A stretch of 64,000 nt of DNA from an alpha proteobacterium HIMB59 (GCA_004321805.1 SGZV01000004.1:1-64000); one strand, 5' to 3'. Counted from the first letter of the stretch, positions 34,666 to 45,211 are shown. Made by a program: numbers and translations. The notes: a model not told the origin generated them from the letters alone.

Positions 34666-35439
34666 ATGTCTACAAAAATTGCAATTGCAGGTGCTATGGG
34701 CCGAATGGGTCAAAATTTAATTAAATCAGGACTTAAAAATGATAAAACTGAAATTGTTGGTGTCTTTGATATTGACAATATTGATCAAACTTTTTTAGTT
34801 TCAGCTGGACTACAGCCAGGTATAGCAATTACTAGAGAAACCTCTTTTGAAGCAGCTGATGTTGTCATTGATTTTACATCTCCCAAAGCTCTTTTTAATT
34901 TTACTGAGGCTGCTGTTTCCAATAGCACAGGACTGGTTATAGGTACCACGGGCTTAGAGGATCAACACTTCAAATTATTACAACAATCAGGTCATTCAGT
35001 TCCTGTTTTCTATGCTCCTAACATGAGTTTTGGAGTTAACTCTTTTTTTAGCCTTGCAAGAAAAGCTGCGGCACACTTGAAAGAGTTCGATATTGAAATT
35101 GTTGAAACACATCATCGATATAAAAAAGATGCTCCAAGTGGCACAGCAATTAAACTTGGTGAAGAAATTGCAGATGAGCTAAATTTTTCAAAAGAACAAT
35201 TTAATTTTAATCGTCAAAAAGACCAACAGGAAAGAAAGAAAAATGAAATTGGTTTTTCCTCAATGCGTGGTGGGAATATTCCTGGTGAACACACTGTTAT
35301 CTTTCATGGAGATAATGAAAGTATCGAATTAACACACCGGGCATTCAATAGAGAAATATTTTCTGATGGTGCGATCAAAGCTTCTATATGGCTCTCAAAA
35401 CAAAAAAAAGGTTATTTTACTTTTAAAGACTTACTTTAA
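34666..35439 (+). CDS. dapB: 4-hydroxy-tetrahydrodipicolinate reductase
   Basis: Second committed step of the lysine/diaminopimelate pathway, 257 aa. NAD(P)-binding GAMGRMGQ (9-16), VIDFTSP, VIGTTGL, and the substrate motif HHRYKKDAPSGTA. Starts at ATG 34666 in a clean AT-rich upstream region; its 3' end overlaps the end of the convergent DUF2244 gene by 4 nt. Confidence 0.97.
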   Translation: MSTKIAIAGAMGRMGQNLIKSGLKNDKTEIVGVFDIDNIDQTFLVSAGLQPGIAITRETSFEAADVVIDFTSPKALFNFTEAAVSNSTGLVIGTTGLEDQHFKLLQQSGHSVPVFYAPNMSFGVNSFFSLARKAAAHLKEFDIEIVETHHRYKKDAPSGTAIKLGEEIADELNFSKEQFNFNRQKDQQERKKNEIGFSSMRGGNIPGEHTVIFHGDNESIELTHRAFNREIFSDGAIKASIWLSKQKKGYFTFKDLL

Positions 35440-35870
35440 TAATTTTTAGATTTATATTTCTCAATAATTTTTTTTAACTTTAGTCTTCTTGCCGGACTAA
35501 GAAACTGCGCAAATATATTTTTTTTTCCTGCATATGATAAGGATAAATTATTTTTTTCATTTTTTATTGAAGACCAATGTAGATTATAACTTTGATCGTC
35601 AACAATACCTTCATCTTTAAGCTTTTGAATTCTGACCTCATCTCTATTTAAGATAATTCTTTGTTTATTTTTACTGTAATGAATAAAAACCATTGTACAA
35701 ATTACTAAGAGTAAAAATTCAACAATACCAAAGATTAAAATTGGCCAAGCCCCCACAAGTAGAAATCTAGCGCCTATAAAAAATATTAAACACCCCGTAA
35801 TTATCAAAAAAAAGATAATTTGTATGTGATTTAGGCTCTTATTTGGTTTAATATCTATCTGTCTTTTCAT
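35436..35870 (-). CDS. DUF2244 domain membrane protein
   Basis: 144 aa. Two hydrophobic helices in residues 15-60 (HIQIIFFLIITGCLIFFIGA, ILIFGIVEFLLLVICTMVF), then the DUF2244 soluble part with YSKNKQRIILNRDEV, a WSSIKN strand and the terminal FLSPARRLKLKKII signature. DUF2244 genes commonly neighbour nth in Alphaproteobacteria, as here (divergent start codons 1 bp apart). Function unknown. Confidence 0.8.
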   Translation of the reverse strand: MKRQIDIKPNKSLNHIQIIFFLIITGCLIFFIGARFLLVGAWPILIFGIVEFLLLVICTMVFIHYSKNKQRIILNRDEVRIQKLKDEGIVDDQSYNLHWSSIKNEKNNLSLSYAGKKNIFAQFLSPARRLKLKKIIEKYKSKNY

Positions 35871-35871
35871 T

Positions 35872-36528
35872 TTGGATACATCAACAATAAATCAAATTTT
35901 TTCAAAATTAGCAAAAGCTATTCCTGCACCACAATCTGACTTATCATATATTAACAATTATACTCTTTTAGTTGCGGTAGTTCTTTCTGCACAATCCACT
36001 GATGCCCAGGTAAATAGAGCTACAAAGGATCTTTTTAAGAAATATGACACGCCAGAAAAAATTATAAAACTTGGTCTATCTGGTCTTATTTCTTATGTAA
36101 AAAGTATTGGATTATTTAATACAAAAGCTAAAAATATTATTGAATTATCTAAAATCCTAATTGAAAAATATCACAGTCAGGTGCCTGAAGACTTTGATAA
36201 ATTATTAGAACTTCCAGGGGTTGGGCGAAAAACAGCGAATGTTGTTATGAGTGTTGCTTTTGGATACACTACAATTGCCGTAGACACACATGTATTTCGG
36301 TTATCTCGACGATTAAACTTGAGTTTAGGAGAAACGCCGGATGCTGTTGAAAAAGATCTAATGCAGATAGTCCCTAAAAAGTATAAAAAAACTGCTCATC
36401 ATCTTCTAATTCTACATGGGCGCTATACTTGTAAAGCCAGAAACCCGTTGTGTAATGAATGTACAATATCTAAAGAATGCATACATTTTAAGAACGATAA
36501 TTATGGAAAAATAAAAAATATCCTATAA
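35872..36528 (+). CDS. nth: Endonuclease III
   Basis: Base-excision repair glycosylase/AP lyase for oxidised pyrimidines, 218 aa. HhH motif LPGVGRKTANVV with the catalytic lysine K120, catalytic D138 (AVDTHV), and the [4Fe-4S] cysteines in the C-X6-C-X2-C-X5-C pattern near the C-terminus. TTG 35872 is taken as start because the next Met is far inside the conserved domain; it lies 1 bp from the divergent DUF2244 start. Confidence 0.96.
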   Translation: MDTSTINQIFSKLAKAIPAPQSDLSYINNYTLLVAVVLSAQSTDAQVNRATKDLFKKYDTPEKIIKLGLSGLISYVKSIGLFNTKAKNIIELSKILIEKYHSQVPEDFDKLLELPGVGRKTANVVMSVAFGYTTIAVDTHVFRLSRRLNLSLGETPDAVEKDLMQIVPKKYKKTAHHLLILHGRYTCKARNPLCNECTISKECIHFKNDNYGKIKNIL

Positions 36529-36548
36529 AACATGTAGGCAATACTTCA

Positions 36549-39500
36549 ATGAAAAATATTAAAAAAATACTTATTGCTAATAGAAGTGAAATTGCTATTC
36601 GCATTTCTAGAGCTGCAACTGAATTAGGCTATAGAACTGTCTCAATTTATTCATATGAAGATCGTTTTGCTCTCCATCGATTTAAAACTGATGAAAGTTA
36701 TTTAGTTGGATCAGGATTAGGTCCTATTCAAGCTTATTTGGATTATAAAGGCATAGTGCAAATAGCTATAAATTCTGGATGCGATGCTATTCATCCAGGA
36801 TATGGTTTCTTATCTGAAAATCCAGATTTCGCTGATGAATGTGCAAAACATCATATTTTATTTGTGGGGCCTTCTTCGAAGATCATGAGATCTCTTGGAA
36901 ATAAAGTTGAAGCAAAAAAAACTGCCAATAATGCAAAAGTCCAAACAATTCCCTCAACTGGGCCTCTTCCAAAAGATATTAGTAAATGTAAGTCTCTTGC
37001 TAAAAAAATCGGCTATCCCATTATGTTAAAAGCTTCTTGGGGTGGCGGTGGTCGCGGTATGAGGGTTATTAGAAAAGAATCTGAGTTAGAAAATCAAATT
37101 AATACTGCTCGTAGAGAAGCAAAAAGCGCTTTTGGCAAAGATGACGTTTTCTTTGAAAGGTTAATAGAAAAGGCCTTCCATGTAGAGGTGCAAATTATCG
37201 GTGATACGTATGGTAATATTGTCCATCTTTTTGAAAGAGACTGCTCTCTTCAAAGACGACACCAAAAAGTTGTAGAAAGGGCTCCTGCCGCATATTTGAG
37301 CGAAAAAGAAAGACATGAAATTTGTAAAGCTGGTGTAAGAATAGGCCAGCAAGTTAATTACTCTTGTGCAGGCACTGTAGAATTCTTAATGGACGCAAAG
37401 TCCAGAGAATTTTATTTTATTGAAGTAAATCCCCGTGTCCAAGTTGAACATACTGTAACTGAAGAAATTACTGGAATTGATATTGTTAAGGCTCAATTCT
37501 TATTATCCGCAGGTGCAAAAATTGGTGACAATATCTGTGGTGTTCCCGTTCAAGAAGACATCCATATGAAAGGCCATGCCATTCAATCTCGTGTAACCAC
37601 TGAAGATGCGGCTAACGATTTTGCACCAGATTACGGTAAGATTACTGTTTATCGATCTGCAAGTGGTCATGGAATACGTTTAGATGCAGGAACAGCGTCA
37701 ACTGGCACTGTTATTACACCTTATTATGACTCACTTCTTGTAAAAGTTTCTGCTAAGGGCCAGTCACCCATTGAAGCAAAAGAAAGAATGAATAGAGCCT
37801 TAAGTGAATTTAGAGTTCGAGGAGTTAAAACTAATATCCCTTTTCTTTTAAAGCTAATTAATCATGATGGTTTCGATAAGTTTGATTATCATACTAAATT
37901 TATAGATAGTGAAAAAAGCTTATTTGAATTTAGTAGCAGAAAAGATAGAGCTACTAAAACACTCAACTTTTTAGCTGAGGTTATAGTCAATGGAAATGCA
38001 GAAGTTGCTAATCGACCAAAGTTAAGAGAAACAATTCCTGCTAAACTTTCAGATTATGGTATTGCTAAATCAAAAAAAGCTCAGCAAGCAGTTGGCCAAA
38101 CATTCAAACAAATTTTAGACCATAAAGGACCTAAAGAAGTAGCAAAATCTGTATTAAAACAAAAAAAATTATTAATCACAGATACTACTTTTCGTGATGC
38201 TCATCAATCACTTATAGCAACTAGAATGAGAACCCAAGATATGTTGGGAATAACAGATTTATATGAAGAGAGATTAAAAAGTTTATTTTCTATTGAATGT
38301 TGGGGCGGAGCTACTTTTGACTGTGCCCTAAGATTCCTGAAAGAAGACCCTTGGGAAAGATTAGAAAAATTAAGAGAACAAATCCCCTCTGCTTTATTAC
38401 AGATGTTATTTAGAGGTTCAAATGCACTTGGGTATACAAATTATCCAGACAATGTTCTTAGAAGATTTATTCAATTATCTGCAAAGTCTGGGATAGATGT
38501 TTTCAGAATATTTGATGCACTTAATTGGATAGAAAATATGAAAATATCTATTGATGAAGTTTTAAAATCAGGAAAAATTTGTGAAGCTTCAATTTGTTAT
38601 TCAGGTGATCTGTCTTCACCTTCTGAAAAAAAATATACTCTTGATTATTATCTTAAAATGGCTGAAAAACTTGAAAAAATGGGGGTACACTTTTTAGCAA
38701 TTAAAGACATGGCAGGTCTTTGTAAACCTAAAGCTGCAAAAATACTTTTTAAAGAATTGAAAAAAAATATAAAAATCCCGATACATTTCCATACTCATGA
38801 CACAAGTGGCAATGGAATAGCCTCGCTATTAAACGCATCTGATGCAGGTGTCGACATCGTTGATGTTGCAATCGACTCTTGGTCAGGCTTTACATCTCAA
38901 CCAAGCTTCGGTGCGATGGTTGAGTCATTGGATGGCAATTCAAGAGATCCTAAAATTTCTTCTGCTGTTGTGAGAACTGCTGCTAATTATTGGGAGGGTG
39001 TCAGAAAACAATATCAACCTTTTGAGAGCAAGGCTCGCACTAGCATGTCTGAGGTTTATCTACATCAAATGCCAGGTGGTCAATATACTAATTTAAGAGA
39101 ACAAGCCCGCTCCATGGGTATAAATGACGAAAGGTGGCCAGAACTCGCCTCAATGTATGCCGAAGTAAACAAAATCTTTGGTGATGTTATTAAGGTAACT
39201 CCAATTTCTAAGGTTGTAGGGGATATGGCCATATATATGTTAGCGAATAATATTCAAATTTCTGATGTTTTAGATCCAAATAAAGATGTTGGTTTTCCTG
39301 CATCGGTAATAGAATTTTTTAGTGGTCGTTTAGGCCAGCCTTATAAAGGCTTTCCTAGGTCTCTTCAAAAAAAGATTTTAAAGGGAAAAAAACCAATTGC
39401 ATATCGCTTCGGTTCAAAAATACCATCACTTAATATAAAAAATCGAACTAAAGAATTAGAGAAAACTTACAAAGAAACCATATCTGAAAAAGACACTTTA

Positions 39501-40013
39501 TCACAAATATTCTTTCCTGAAGTTTTTGATGAATATATGAAACATAAAAAACAATTTGGTAATACGAGTGTTATTCCAACTTCAAACTACTTTTTTGGTA
39601 TGAATACTGGTGAAGAAATTTATGTTGCTATTGAACCAGGAAAGACTCTTATTATAAGATACTTTACTCTTAGTGAACCTAACGAAAAAGGTCATCGAAC
39701 TGTTTATTTTGAATTGAACGGTCAACCCAGATCTGTAGACATCAAGGACCACTCCATTGCAGTAGACGATCTTGCAAAAGAAATGGCAGATCCTAGCAAT
39801 AAGGAACATGTTGCAGCTCCTATTCCTGGGTTACTTGTAGACGTTGCTGTTACAGAGGGTATTAGAGTACAAAAAGGAGCCAAGCTTTGTACCATTGAAG
39901 CTATGAAAATGGAAACAGTAATATATGCCGATCAAACTGGCACTGTTAATAAAATTTTCGCTTCTGCTGGTGAAAATATTGATGCTAATCAACTTTTATT
40001 TATCATAAAATAA
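36549..40013 (+). CDS. pyc: Pyruvate carboxylase
   Basis: Biotin-dependent anaplerotic enzyme that forms oxaloacetate from pyruvate and bicarbonate. 1154 aa, full single-chain form. Biotin carboxylase domain from residue 1 (KKILIANRSEIAIRI, GGGGRGMR, EVNPRVQVEHTVTEE); carboxyltransferase TIM barrel from about 540 (DTTFRDAHQSL, FHTHDTSGN metal site); tetramerisation region; C-terminal biotinyl domain with the biotin lysine in EAMKMET about 35 residues from the end. Proteorhodopsin-bearing bacteria often rely on anaplerotic CO2 fixation by this enzyme, but any link here is inference. Starts 20 bp after nth. Confidence 0.98.
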   Translation: MKNIKKILIANRSEIAIRISRAATELGYRTVSIYSYEDRFALHRFKTDESYLVGSGLGPIQAYLDYKGIVQIAINSGCDAIHPGYGFLSENPDFADECAKHHILFVGPSSKIMRSLGNKVEAKKTANNAKVQTIPSTGPLPKDISKCKSLAKKIGYPIMLKASWGGGGRGMRVIRKESELENQINTARREAKSAFGKDDVFFERLIEKAFHVEVQIIGDTYGNIVHLFERDCSLQRRHQKVVERAPAAYLSEKERHEICKAGVRIGQQVNYSCAGTVEFLMDAKSREFYFIEVNPRVQVEHTVTEEITGIDIVKAQFLLSAGAKIGDNICGVPVQEDIHMKGHAIQSRVTTEDAANDFAPDYGKITVYRSASGHGIRLDAGTASTGTVITPYYDSLLVKVSAKGQSPIEAKERMNRALSEFRVRGVKTNIPFLLKLINHDGFDKFDYHTKFIDSEKSLFEFSSRKDRATKTLNFLAEVIVNGNAEVANRPKLRETIPAKLSDYGIAKSKKAQQAVGQTFKQILDHKGPKEVAKSVLKQKKLLITDTTFRDAHQSLIATRMRTQDMLGITDLYEERLKSLFSIECWGGATFDCALRFLKEDPWERLEKLREQIPSALLQMLFRGSNALGYTNYPDNVLRRFIQLSAKSGIDVFRIFDALNWIENMKISIDEVLKSGKICEASICYSGDLSSPSEKKYTLDYYLKMAEKLEKMGVHFLAIKDMAGLCKPKAAKILFKELKKNIKIPIHFHTHDTSGNGIASLLNASDAGVDIVDVAIDSWSGFTSQPSFGAMVESLDGNSRDPKISSAVVRTAANYWEGVRKQYQPFESKARTSMSEVYLHQMPGGQYTNLREQARSMGINDERWPELASMYAEVNKIFGDVIKVTPISKVVGDMAIYMLANNIQISDVLDPNKDVGFPASVIEFFSGRLGQPYKGFPRSLQKKILKGKKPIAYRFGSKIPSLNIKNRTKELEKTYKETISEKDTLSQIFFPEVFDEYMKHKKQFGNTSVIPTSNYFFGMNTGEEIYVAIEPGKTLIIRYFTLSEPNEKGHRTVYFELNGQPRSVDIKDHSIAVDDLAKEMADPSNKEHVAAPIPGLLVDVAVTEGIRVQKGAKLCTIEAMKMETVIYADQTGTVNKIFASAGENIDANQLLFIIK

Positions 40014-40047
40014 TTATTTCCAACAATTAATATGATACTTTTGATAA

Positions 40048-40986
40048 GTGCTTAAAAAAATTCTTACTGCAAAACATCGTGGATTTTGCGCCGGAGTAGA
40101 ACGGGCTGTCGAAATTGTAGAAAAAAGTTTAATCAAGTATGGTGCGCCTGTATATGTTCGTCATGAAATAGTTCATAATAAATTTGTAGTTAATAATTTA
40201 AAAAAAAAGGGAGTCATCTTCGTTGAGTCGCTTGACGAAGTTCCTAAAGAAACAAATCAACCAGTCATTTTTTCTGCTCATGGTGTTGCAAAAAGGGTTA
40301 TTGAAAAAGCAAAAAACTATAATTTACTTTTTTATGATGCTATTTGCCCTTTGGTAAGTAAAATTCACAAAGAAATTACTCTTTTAGAAAGTCAAGGCTT
40401 TCAAATTATTATGATTGGTCATGAAGGACATCCTGAAGTAGAAGGAACGGCAGGTCAATTAAAAGATATGGGTAATTTAACCCTTGTTCAAACATTATCA
40501 GATGTAGAAAAATTGTATTTTTCATCTGAACAAAAGCTGGCATATATTACCCAAACAACACTGTCAGTATTTGACACTCAAGAAATTGTTGATGCTTTAG
40601 AAAAAAAATTCCCCGAAATTTTAGCACCTAAGAAATCAGATATATGTTACGCAACATCTAATAGACAGTCCTCTGTACAAGATATGGCAAGTAAAGTTGA
40701 TGCTATTTTTGTTGTAGGCGCTTTCAATAGTTCTAATTCCATTCGATTAGTTGAAACAGCTAAAAGATTTGGCTGTGAGTATAGTGAACTAATTGAAAAT
40801 ATTGATAATTTTGATTATGCACAATTAGGTAAATTTAATTCAATTGGCTTAACCGCGAGTGCTTCCGCTCCAGAAGAACAACTAAATATGTTTATTGAAA
40901 AAATTAAATCTAAGTTTCCTGTCGAAGTTACTGACTATAAAGAAGATGAGAGTATAATATTCAAAGTGCCTAACTTTCTTAATTAA
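40048..40986 (+). CDS. ispH: 4-hydroxy-3-methylbut-2-enyl diphosphate reductase
   Basis: Last enzyme of the MEP pathway; makes IPP and DMAPP. 312 aa. [4Fe-4S] cysteines in RGFCAGVERA (C14), DAICPLVSK and DICYATSNRQ; also HGVAK, TQTTLSV and GHPEVEGT. Start GTG 40048. Its 3' end overlaps the end of blh by 8 nt on the opposite strand, so IspH, which supplies isoprenoid precursors, sits against the carotenoid-rhodopsin cluster. Confidence 0.97.
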   Translation: MLKKILTAKHRGFCAGVERAVEIVEKSLIKYGAPVYVRHEIVHNKFVVNNLKKKGVIFVESLDEVPKETNQPVIFSAHGVAKRVIEKAKNYNLLFYDAICPLVSKIHKEITLLESQGFQIIMIGHEGHPEVEGTAGQLKDMGNLTLVQTLSDVEKLYFSSEQKLAYITQTTLSVFDTQEIVDALEKKFPEILAPKKSDICYATSNRQSSVQDMASKVDAIFVVGAFNSSNSIRLVETAKRFGCEYSELIENIDNFDYAQLGKFNSIGLTASASAPEEQLNMFIEKIKSKFPVEVTDYKEDESIIFKVPNFLN

Positions 40987-41794
40987 ATTTTTTTCTATAA
41001 AAAAAGTCTATCAAAGTCATATGAGGCAAAGTTAAAGCTGCAAGGCCTATGAATATTGTTTTAATAAAAGACTCACTAAAAGAAAGATTATTACTTAAAT
41101 AAATGATAGCAGCACAACCACCTAACCAAGTAAGTAAAGTAAAAATAGCTGTCGATTTAAGTACAAAATTTTTATTATCTATATATTTATTCGTATTCTT
41201 CAATACCGCTCTTACATGTTTAGTAGTATGAACAAAACAAAAATATAATGCAAATCCTGTTAAAGGGTCTATCTGAGATGCTATAATCAAGATGAGAGCC
41301 ATCTCTAATATTCCCCATCTCATTTTTTTTTCTTTAAAACTGCAATAAAAATAAATTATAGCGAGTGCAAGATAAATTGAATATGCGATGTAAAGATAAT
41401 TTTGAAAAAAATTAAAATTTTCATTTGATAAAAATGAAAAAATTTTAAAAGCTTCTTCACGATGGAAATATATAATTCCAAAAATGATATTCATGCCATG
41501 GGTAAGAGTTATTAACCATTTATAGTTTTTAATATTTAAATAAGACCAATCACAAAGACCAAAATGAATTATGCTCATAAATAAAAAAATGAGTAAGGCA
41601 ATAATTGGAAAATAAATCCAAAAGATAACAACAACTATAGATATAATTGTGTACAAAAATATAAATAATAAAAATTGTTTTTTAGATTTATAACCCAGAA
41701 GTGCTGCTACGGCCCCATCAAAAGAACCATGCGGAACCCCAATAAAGGATACTAAACAAAGAGCAATTAAAGAGATAAGACTTAATTCATACAT
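40979..41794 (-). CDS. blh: Beta-carotene 15,15'-dioxygenase (Brp/Blh family)
   Basis: Cleaves beta-carotene to two all-trans-retinals, the proteorhodopsin chromophore. 271 aa polytopic protein with about seven helices. The family motif GVPHGSFDGA occurs at 20-29, and further histidines expected to bind iron occur in HFGLCDW, VHTTKHV and near the C-terminus in PHMTLIDFF. Last gene of the crtI-crtB-crtY-blh operon, 3 nt after the crtY stop. Confidence 0.94.
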   Translation of the reverse strand: MYELSLISLIALCLVSFIGVPHGSFDGAVAALLGYKSKKQFLLFIFLYTIISIVVVIFWIYFPIIALLIFLFMSIIHFGLCDWSYLNIKNYKWLITLTHGMNIIFGIIYFHREEAFKIFSFLSNENFNFFQNYLYIAYSIYLALAIIYFYCSFKEKKMRWGILEMALILIIASQIDPLTGFALYFCFVHTTKHVRAVLKNTNKYIDNKNFVLKSTAIFTLLTWLGGCAAIIYLSNNLSFSESFIKTIFIGLAALTLPHMTLIDFFYRKKFN

Positions 41795-41797
41795 AAA

Positions 41798-42871
41798 CTA
41801 AGACAATAATGAGCTTATAAAGCTTTTAATAAAACTTTTTTTTGGCATAGACAATATTACTTTAATTTTAGTCTTTAAATCAGCAATACCCATCATAAAA
41901 GAGGAGAATTCATCTCCAGTTAGCGACTGCGACATTCTAATAAAAATATGTTCAGTTTTATGATTATTTAAAAGGAAGTGTACAAAAATTTTATCCATCC
42001 ACTCATCCCAATAAGAATGATAATTATCTATATTTGAGGTTAATTTCCTTAAAAAAAATGAGAAGGCATAGCCCGAGGAAATTTTTGTTGCTCCTCCTCT
42101 TGTTCCTATATTAATGTAATTATCAGTGTTTTTATTTTTAATTTCATACATAGGTAAAATACCTTTTTCTTCCTCTATAATCTCAAACTGTTCTAATTGA
42201 AGTTGTTGACTAATATAATCTCTTATTTGATGCTTATACCATTCATTAGGTAATAAATTTTTAGAAAAAATAGTAGACTCTACTAAAATTTGATTTTCAT
42301 TAATTGGCAAGCAATACATAAAATGCAATCCTTCTTCTTGAGACACGCGAAAGTCCATTAATGTTGCGATATTCATTTTATGCGATTTTGTCGTTTGTAT
42401 TATTTGGCCAATAAAATGTTGTTTTAACCCATCTTTTTTTATACCAGGGCTTCTAGAATCATAAATTTTTTTTGCAAAAATATTCTCATCATTATCTAAA
42501 GTAATTTTGTAATAATCATCATTTTTAGAAATTTTATTAACATTTCTTTCTTTATAATTAATATTGTTAATATTTTCTAAACAAAATTTTTTCCATTCTT
42601 GAAAACGGATTACACAGTAGGGTCTTGAATTAGATGTATGTGTTATATTACCATTTTCATAGTAGAAAGACCATTTATTCCATTTTTGAGTAATTAAACT
42701 CTCAAATGACTCCATCCAATCTGTTAACCAAAAAGCAAAAAAATTATTTCTGGAACTGTTAAATTCTTTATCAATTCCAATTATTGAAAGTTGGCTATTA
42801 GAATATTTTAATTTAATAGTAGCTAGGCTACTGGCGCCCAATCCAATAAAAGCAATATCATAAATTTTCAT
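41798..42871 (-). CDS. crtY: Lycopene beta-cyclase
   Basis: Cyclises lycopene to beta-carotene, 357 aa. N-terminal nucleotide-binding start IYDIAFIGLGASSLAT; the FWLTDWMES segment and late FSSFMMG region fit the CrtY beta-cyclase family. It overlaps crtB by 14 nt. Beta-carotene is the only cyclic product expected, since no hydroxylase or ketolase gene is present in the window. Confidence 0.9.
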   Translation of the reverse strand: MKIYDIAFIGLGASSLATIKLKYSNSQLSIIGIDKEFNSSRNNFFAFWLTDWMESFESLITQKWNKWSFYYENGNITHTSNSRPYCVIRFQEWKKFCLENINNINYKERNVNKISKNDDYYKITLDNDENIFAKKIYDSRSPGIKKDGLKQHFIGQIIQTTKSHKMNIATLMDFRVSQEEGLHFMYCLPINENQILVESTIFSKNLLPNEWYKHQIRDYISQQLQLEQFEIIEEEKGILPMYEIKNKNTDNYINIGTRGGATKISSGYAFSFFLRKLTSNIDNYHSYWDEWMDKIFVHFLLNNHKTEHIFIRMSQSLTGDEFSSFMMGIADLKTKIKVILSMPKKSFIKSFISSLLS

Positions 42872-43730
42872 TCTTAAAATTTTCTCTAATTGTTTGATAT
42901 TTATTGTATTTATGATTTAGCAAAAAAAACTCAGGTATAGAAGTAAGTGTTACAAGTAATTTTTCAAATTTAGTGACATATACTCTTTCAGAGCTATATT
43001 TGTATCCTTTTTTCTTTATTTTTTGTCCTATGGCTCTATAAATTTTTGCTGCGAAAAAAATCGCTAATCTAGTTTTTACAGGAATGTATTTCATTCCAGC
43101 AAAACCGTTTTTATAATAAGTCTCAGATAATTCGATTATTTTTCTTGTTGCTTCTTCAATATGAAAAAGTTTTTTACCAGATAAATTATATCTTAACTCT
43201 TCAATTTCAATATTTTCTATCCAATCTTGAGGTAAATAAATTCTGTTCATTAAAGCATCGTCATATATGTCTCTTGCTATATTGGTAAGTTGCATAGCGA
43301 TACCGAGATCTATAGCATGTTTATTAGCTTTATTATCATTTACCATAATTATAGGACTCATCATCAAACCAACTGTACCTGCAACTTGATATGAGTATTC
43401 TATCAATTCTTTTTCATTTTTAATTCGCACTTTTTTTTGATCTTTAATTAATCCATTAATTAAGTCACCTAATACTTCTATTGATATATTATTAGATCGA
43501 AAAAAAATATTTATAGGGTGGTTTAAATTATCATTAATTTTTTTAAATTCTTCCGATAGCCATTTTGTTTGATCATCATCATTTTCATCTGCGAGATCAT
43601 CAAAAAAACGACATATACTGTATAACTCTGAAGCTATCTTTTTATTTCTTTTAGGCAGAAAAAAACTTGCCCAATAAAAACTTTTTCCATGTTTTTTTAT
43701 AGAATTTGGATCGTTTAAATATTGTATCAC
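42858..43730 (-). CDS. crtB: Phytoene synthase
   Basis: Condenses two GGPP to phytoene, 290 aa. The first aspartate-rich motif is FFDDLADENDDD (D44-D48); the second is NIARDIYDDAL. LTNIARDI, YYKNGFAGMKYIP and KIYRAIGQKI are squalene/phytoene synthase family features. Overlaps crtI by 4 nt (ATGA) and crtY by 14 nt, so the operon is tightly coupled. Confidence 0.95.
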   Translation of the reverse strand: MIQYLNDPNSIKKHGKSFYWASFFLPKRNKKIASELYSICRFFDDLADENDDDQTKWLSEEFKKINDNLNHPINIFFRSNNISIEVLGDLINGLIKDQKKVRIKNEKELIEYSYQVAGTVGLMMSPIIMVNDNKANKHAIDLGIAMQLTNIARDIYDDALMNRIYLPQDWIENIEIEELRYNLSGKKLFHIEEATRKIIELSETYYKNGFAGMKYIPVKTRLAIFFAAKIYRAIGQKIKKKGYKYSSERVYVTKFEKLLVTLTSIPEFFLLNHKYNKYQTIRENFKNENL

Positions 43731-45211
43731 AAGATATTAAAATCTTTTTTAATTAATTTCTCTACTACTTTTGCAGAACATAGCACTCCTGGAATTCCAG
43801 CTCCAGGGTGTGATCCAGCAGTCGAGAAATATAAATTTGAAATTTTCTTATCTTTATTATGATATCTAAACCATGCTGATTGAGAAAAGATTGGAGCTAT
43901 AGAAAATCCAGCACCATACATTGATCTGTAATCATTTTTAAAATCTTCAGGGGTCATCCAAAAATCAGCTTCAATATTCTCTTTTAATGAGGGCATAATA
44001 GTTTCATCTAATGAACTTACTATTCTATCTCTTAAAATTGACCCCTCTTTATCCCAATTTATATTACCCTGAAGATTGGGAACAGGACATAAGACATAAA
44101 AACTATCTTTACCAGAGGGGGCAAATGTTTGATCAGTTGCAGTTGGCCTATGAAGATAGAGAGAAAAATCTTCAGTAAGAATTTTGTGATCAAAAATATC
44201 TTTTAACAATTCTTTGTATCTATTAGCCATCCAAATAGTGTGATGAGCAACTGAATGATATTGTTTTTTACTTCCAAAAAATAAAACGAATAGTCCCATG
44301 GAATATTGAACACTTTTTTCTAATTTTGGTAAAACATATTTACGATGTTTCGGTTCTAGCATTTCTTTGTAGACTGTAGGAGGATCAGCATTGCATATTA
44401 CTACATCTGCTTGAATTATCTCTCCATTTATAAGCTTAACACCAGTAACTTTTCTGTTATTAACTATAATTTTTTCTACATCAGTATTTTTTTGAATTTT
44501 AATATTATTTCTCATCATAAGTTTTTCTAATTCGTAAACAATTTTTCCTGTACCACCCATGCAAAAATATACACCCCACTTTCTCTCTAAATAGTGAATA
44601 AGGGCATATATTGAGGTAGTTGTGAAAGGGTTGCCACCAACTAGAAGTGGATGAATAGAAAAAGCCTTTCTCATAAATTCATTTTTTAATTTGCTGTTGA
44701 CTAATTGACTTACAGTTAAATAACTTTTTAATTTTAAAAGAGAAGGAACTTGTTTTGCCATTTCCCAGAAAGAAGAAAATGGCTTGTCAGATAGCTGTTC
44801 AAATCCAATTTTGAAAATTTCTTTTGAGGTATTTAATAAGTTTTCATAGCCTTTGACATCATTTTCATCAAATTTCCTAATTTCTTTATTTGTATCTTCA
44901 ATCGAGGGCCTATAGTCAAAAGTTTTACCATTATGAAAATAAAATCTATACCAAGGATCTAATGGCACAAAATTTAAATAATCTTCTAGTTTTTCATTAT
45001 AAATTTCAAATAGCTCTTCAAACAGAAATGGAGCAGTAATAACTGTGGGGCCGGCATCGTGTCGGTACCCGTCTCTTTGGAAGACCCTGGCTCTGCCACC
45101 CAACATATCTAACCTTTCGATTAAAGTTACATCAAATCCTAGCTTATTACTCCTAAGCGCAGCAGCTAAGCCACCAAATCCCCCACCTATAACTAATACT
45201 TTTTTCTTCAA
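43727..45211 (-). CDS. crtI: Phytoene desaturase
   Basis: FAD-dependent desaturase/isomerase taking phytoene to lycopene, 494 aa. N-terminal FAD-binding GGGFGGLAAA (9-18) then ERLDMLGGRARVF and HDAGPTVI; the C-terminal YFSTAGSHPGAGIPGVL signature of bacterial CrtI is intact. First gene of the minus-strand crtI-crtB-crtY-blh operon, following the proteorhodopsin terminator. Confidence 0.97.
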   Translation of the reverse strand: MKKKVLVIGGGFGGLAAALRSNKLGFDVTLIERLDMLGGRARVFQRDGYRHDAGPTVITAPFLFEELFEIYNEKLEDYLNFVPLDPWYRFYFHNGKTFDYRPSIEDTNKEIRKFDENDVKGYENLLNTSKEIFKIGFEQLSDKPFSSFWEMAKQVPSLLKLKSYLTVSQLVNSKLKNEFMRKAFSIHPLLVGGNPFTTTSIYALIHYLERKWGVYFCMGGTGKIVYELEKLMMRNNIKIQKNTDVEKIIVNNRKVTGVKLINGEIIQADVVICNADPPTVYKEMLEPKHRKYVLPKLEKSVQYSMGLFVLFFGSKKQYHSVAHHTIWMANRYKELLKDIFDHKILTEDFSLYLHRPTATDQTFAPSGKDSFYVLCPVPNLQGNINWDKEGSILRDRIVSSLDETIMPSLKENIEADFWMTPEDFKNDYRSMYGAGFSIAPIFSQSAWFRYHNKDKKISNLYFSTAGSHPGAGIPGVLCSAKVVEKLIKKDFNIL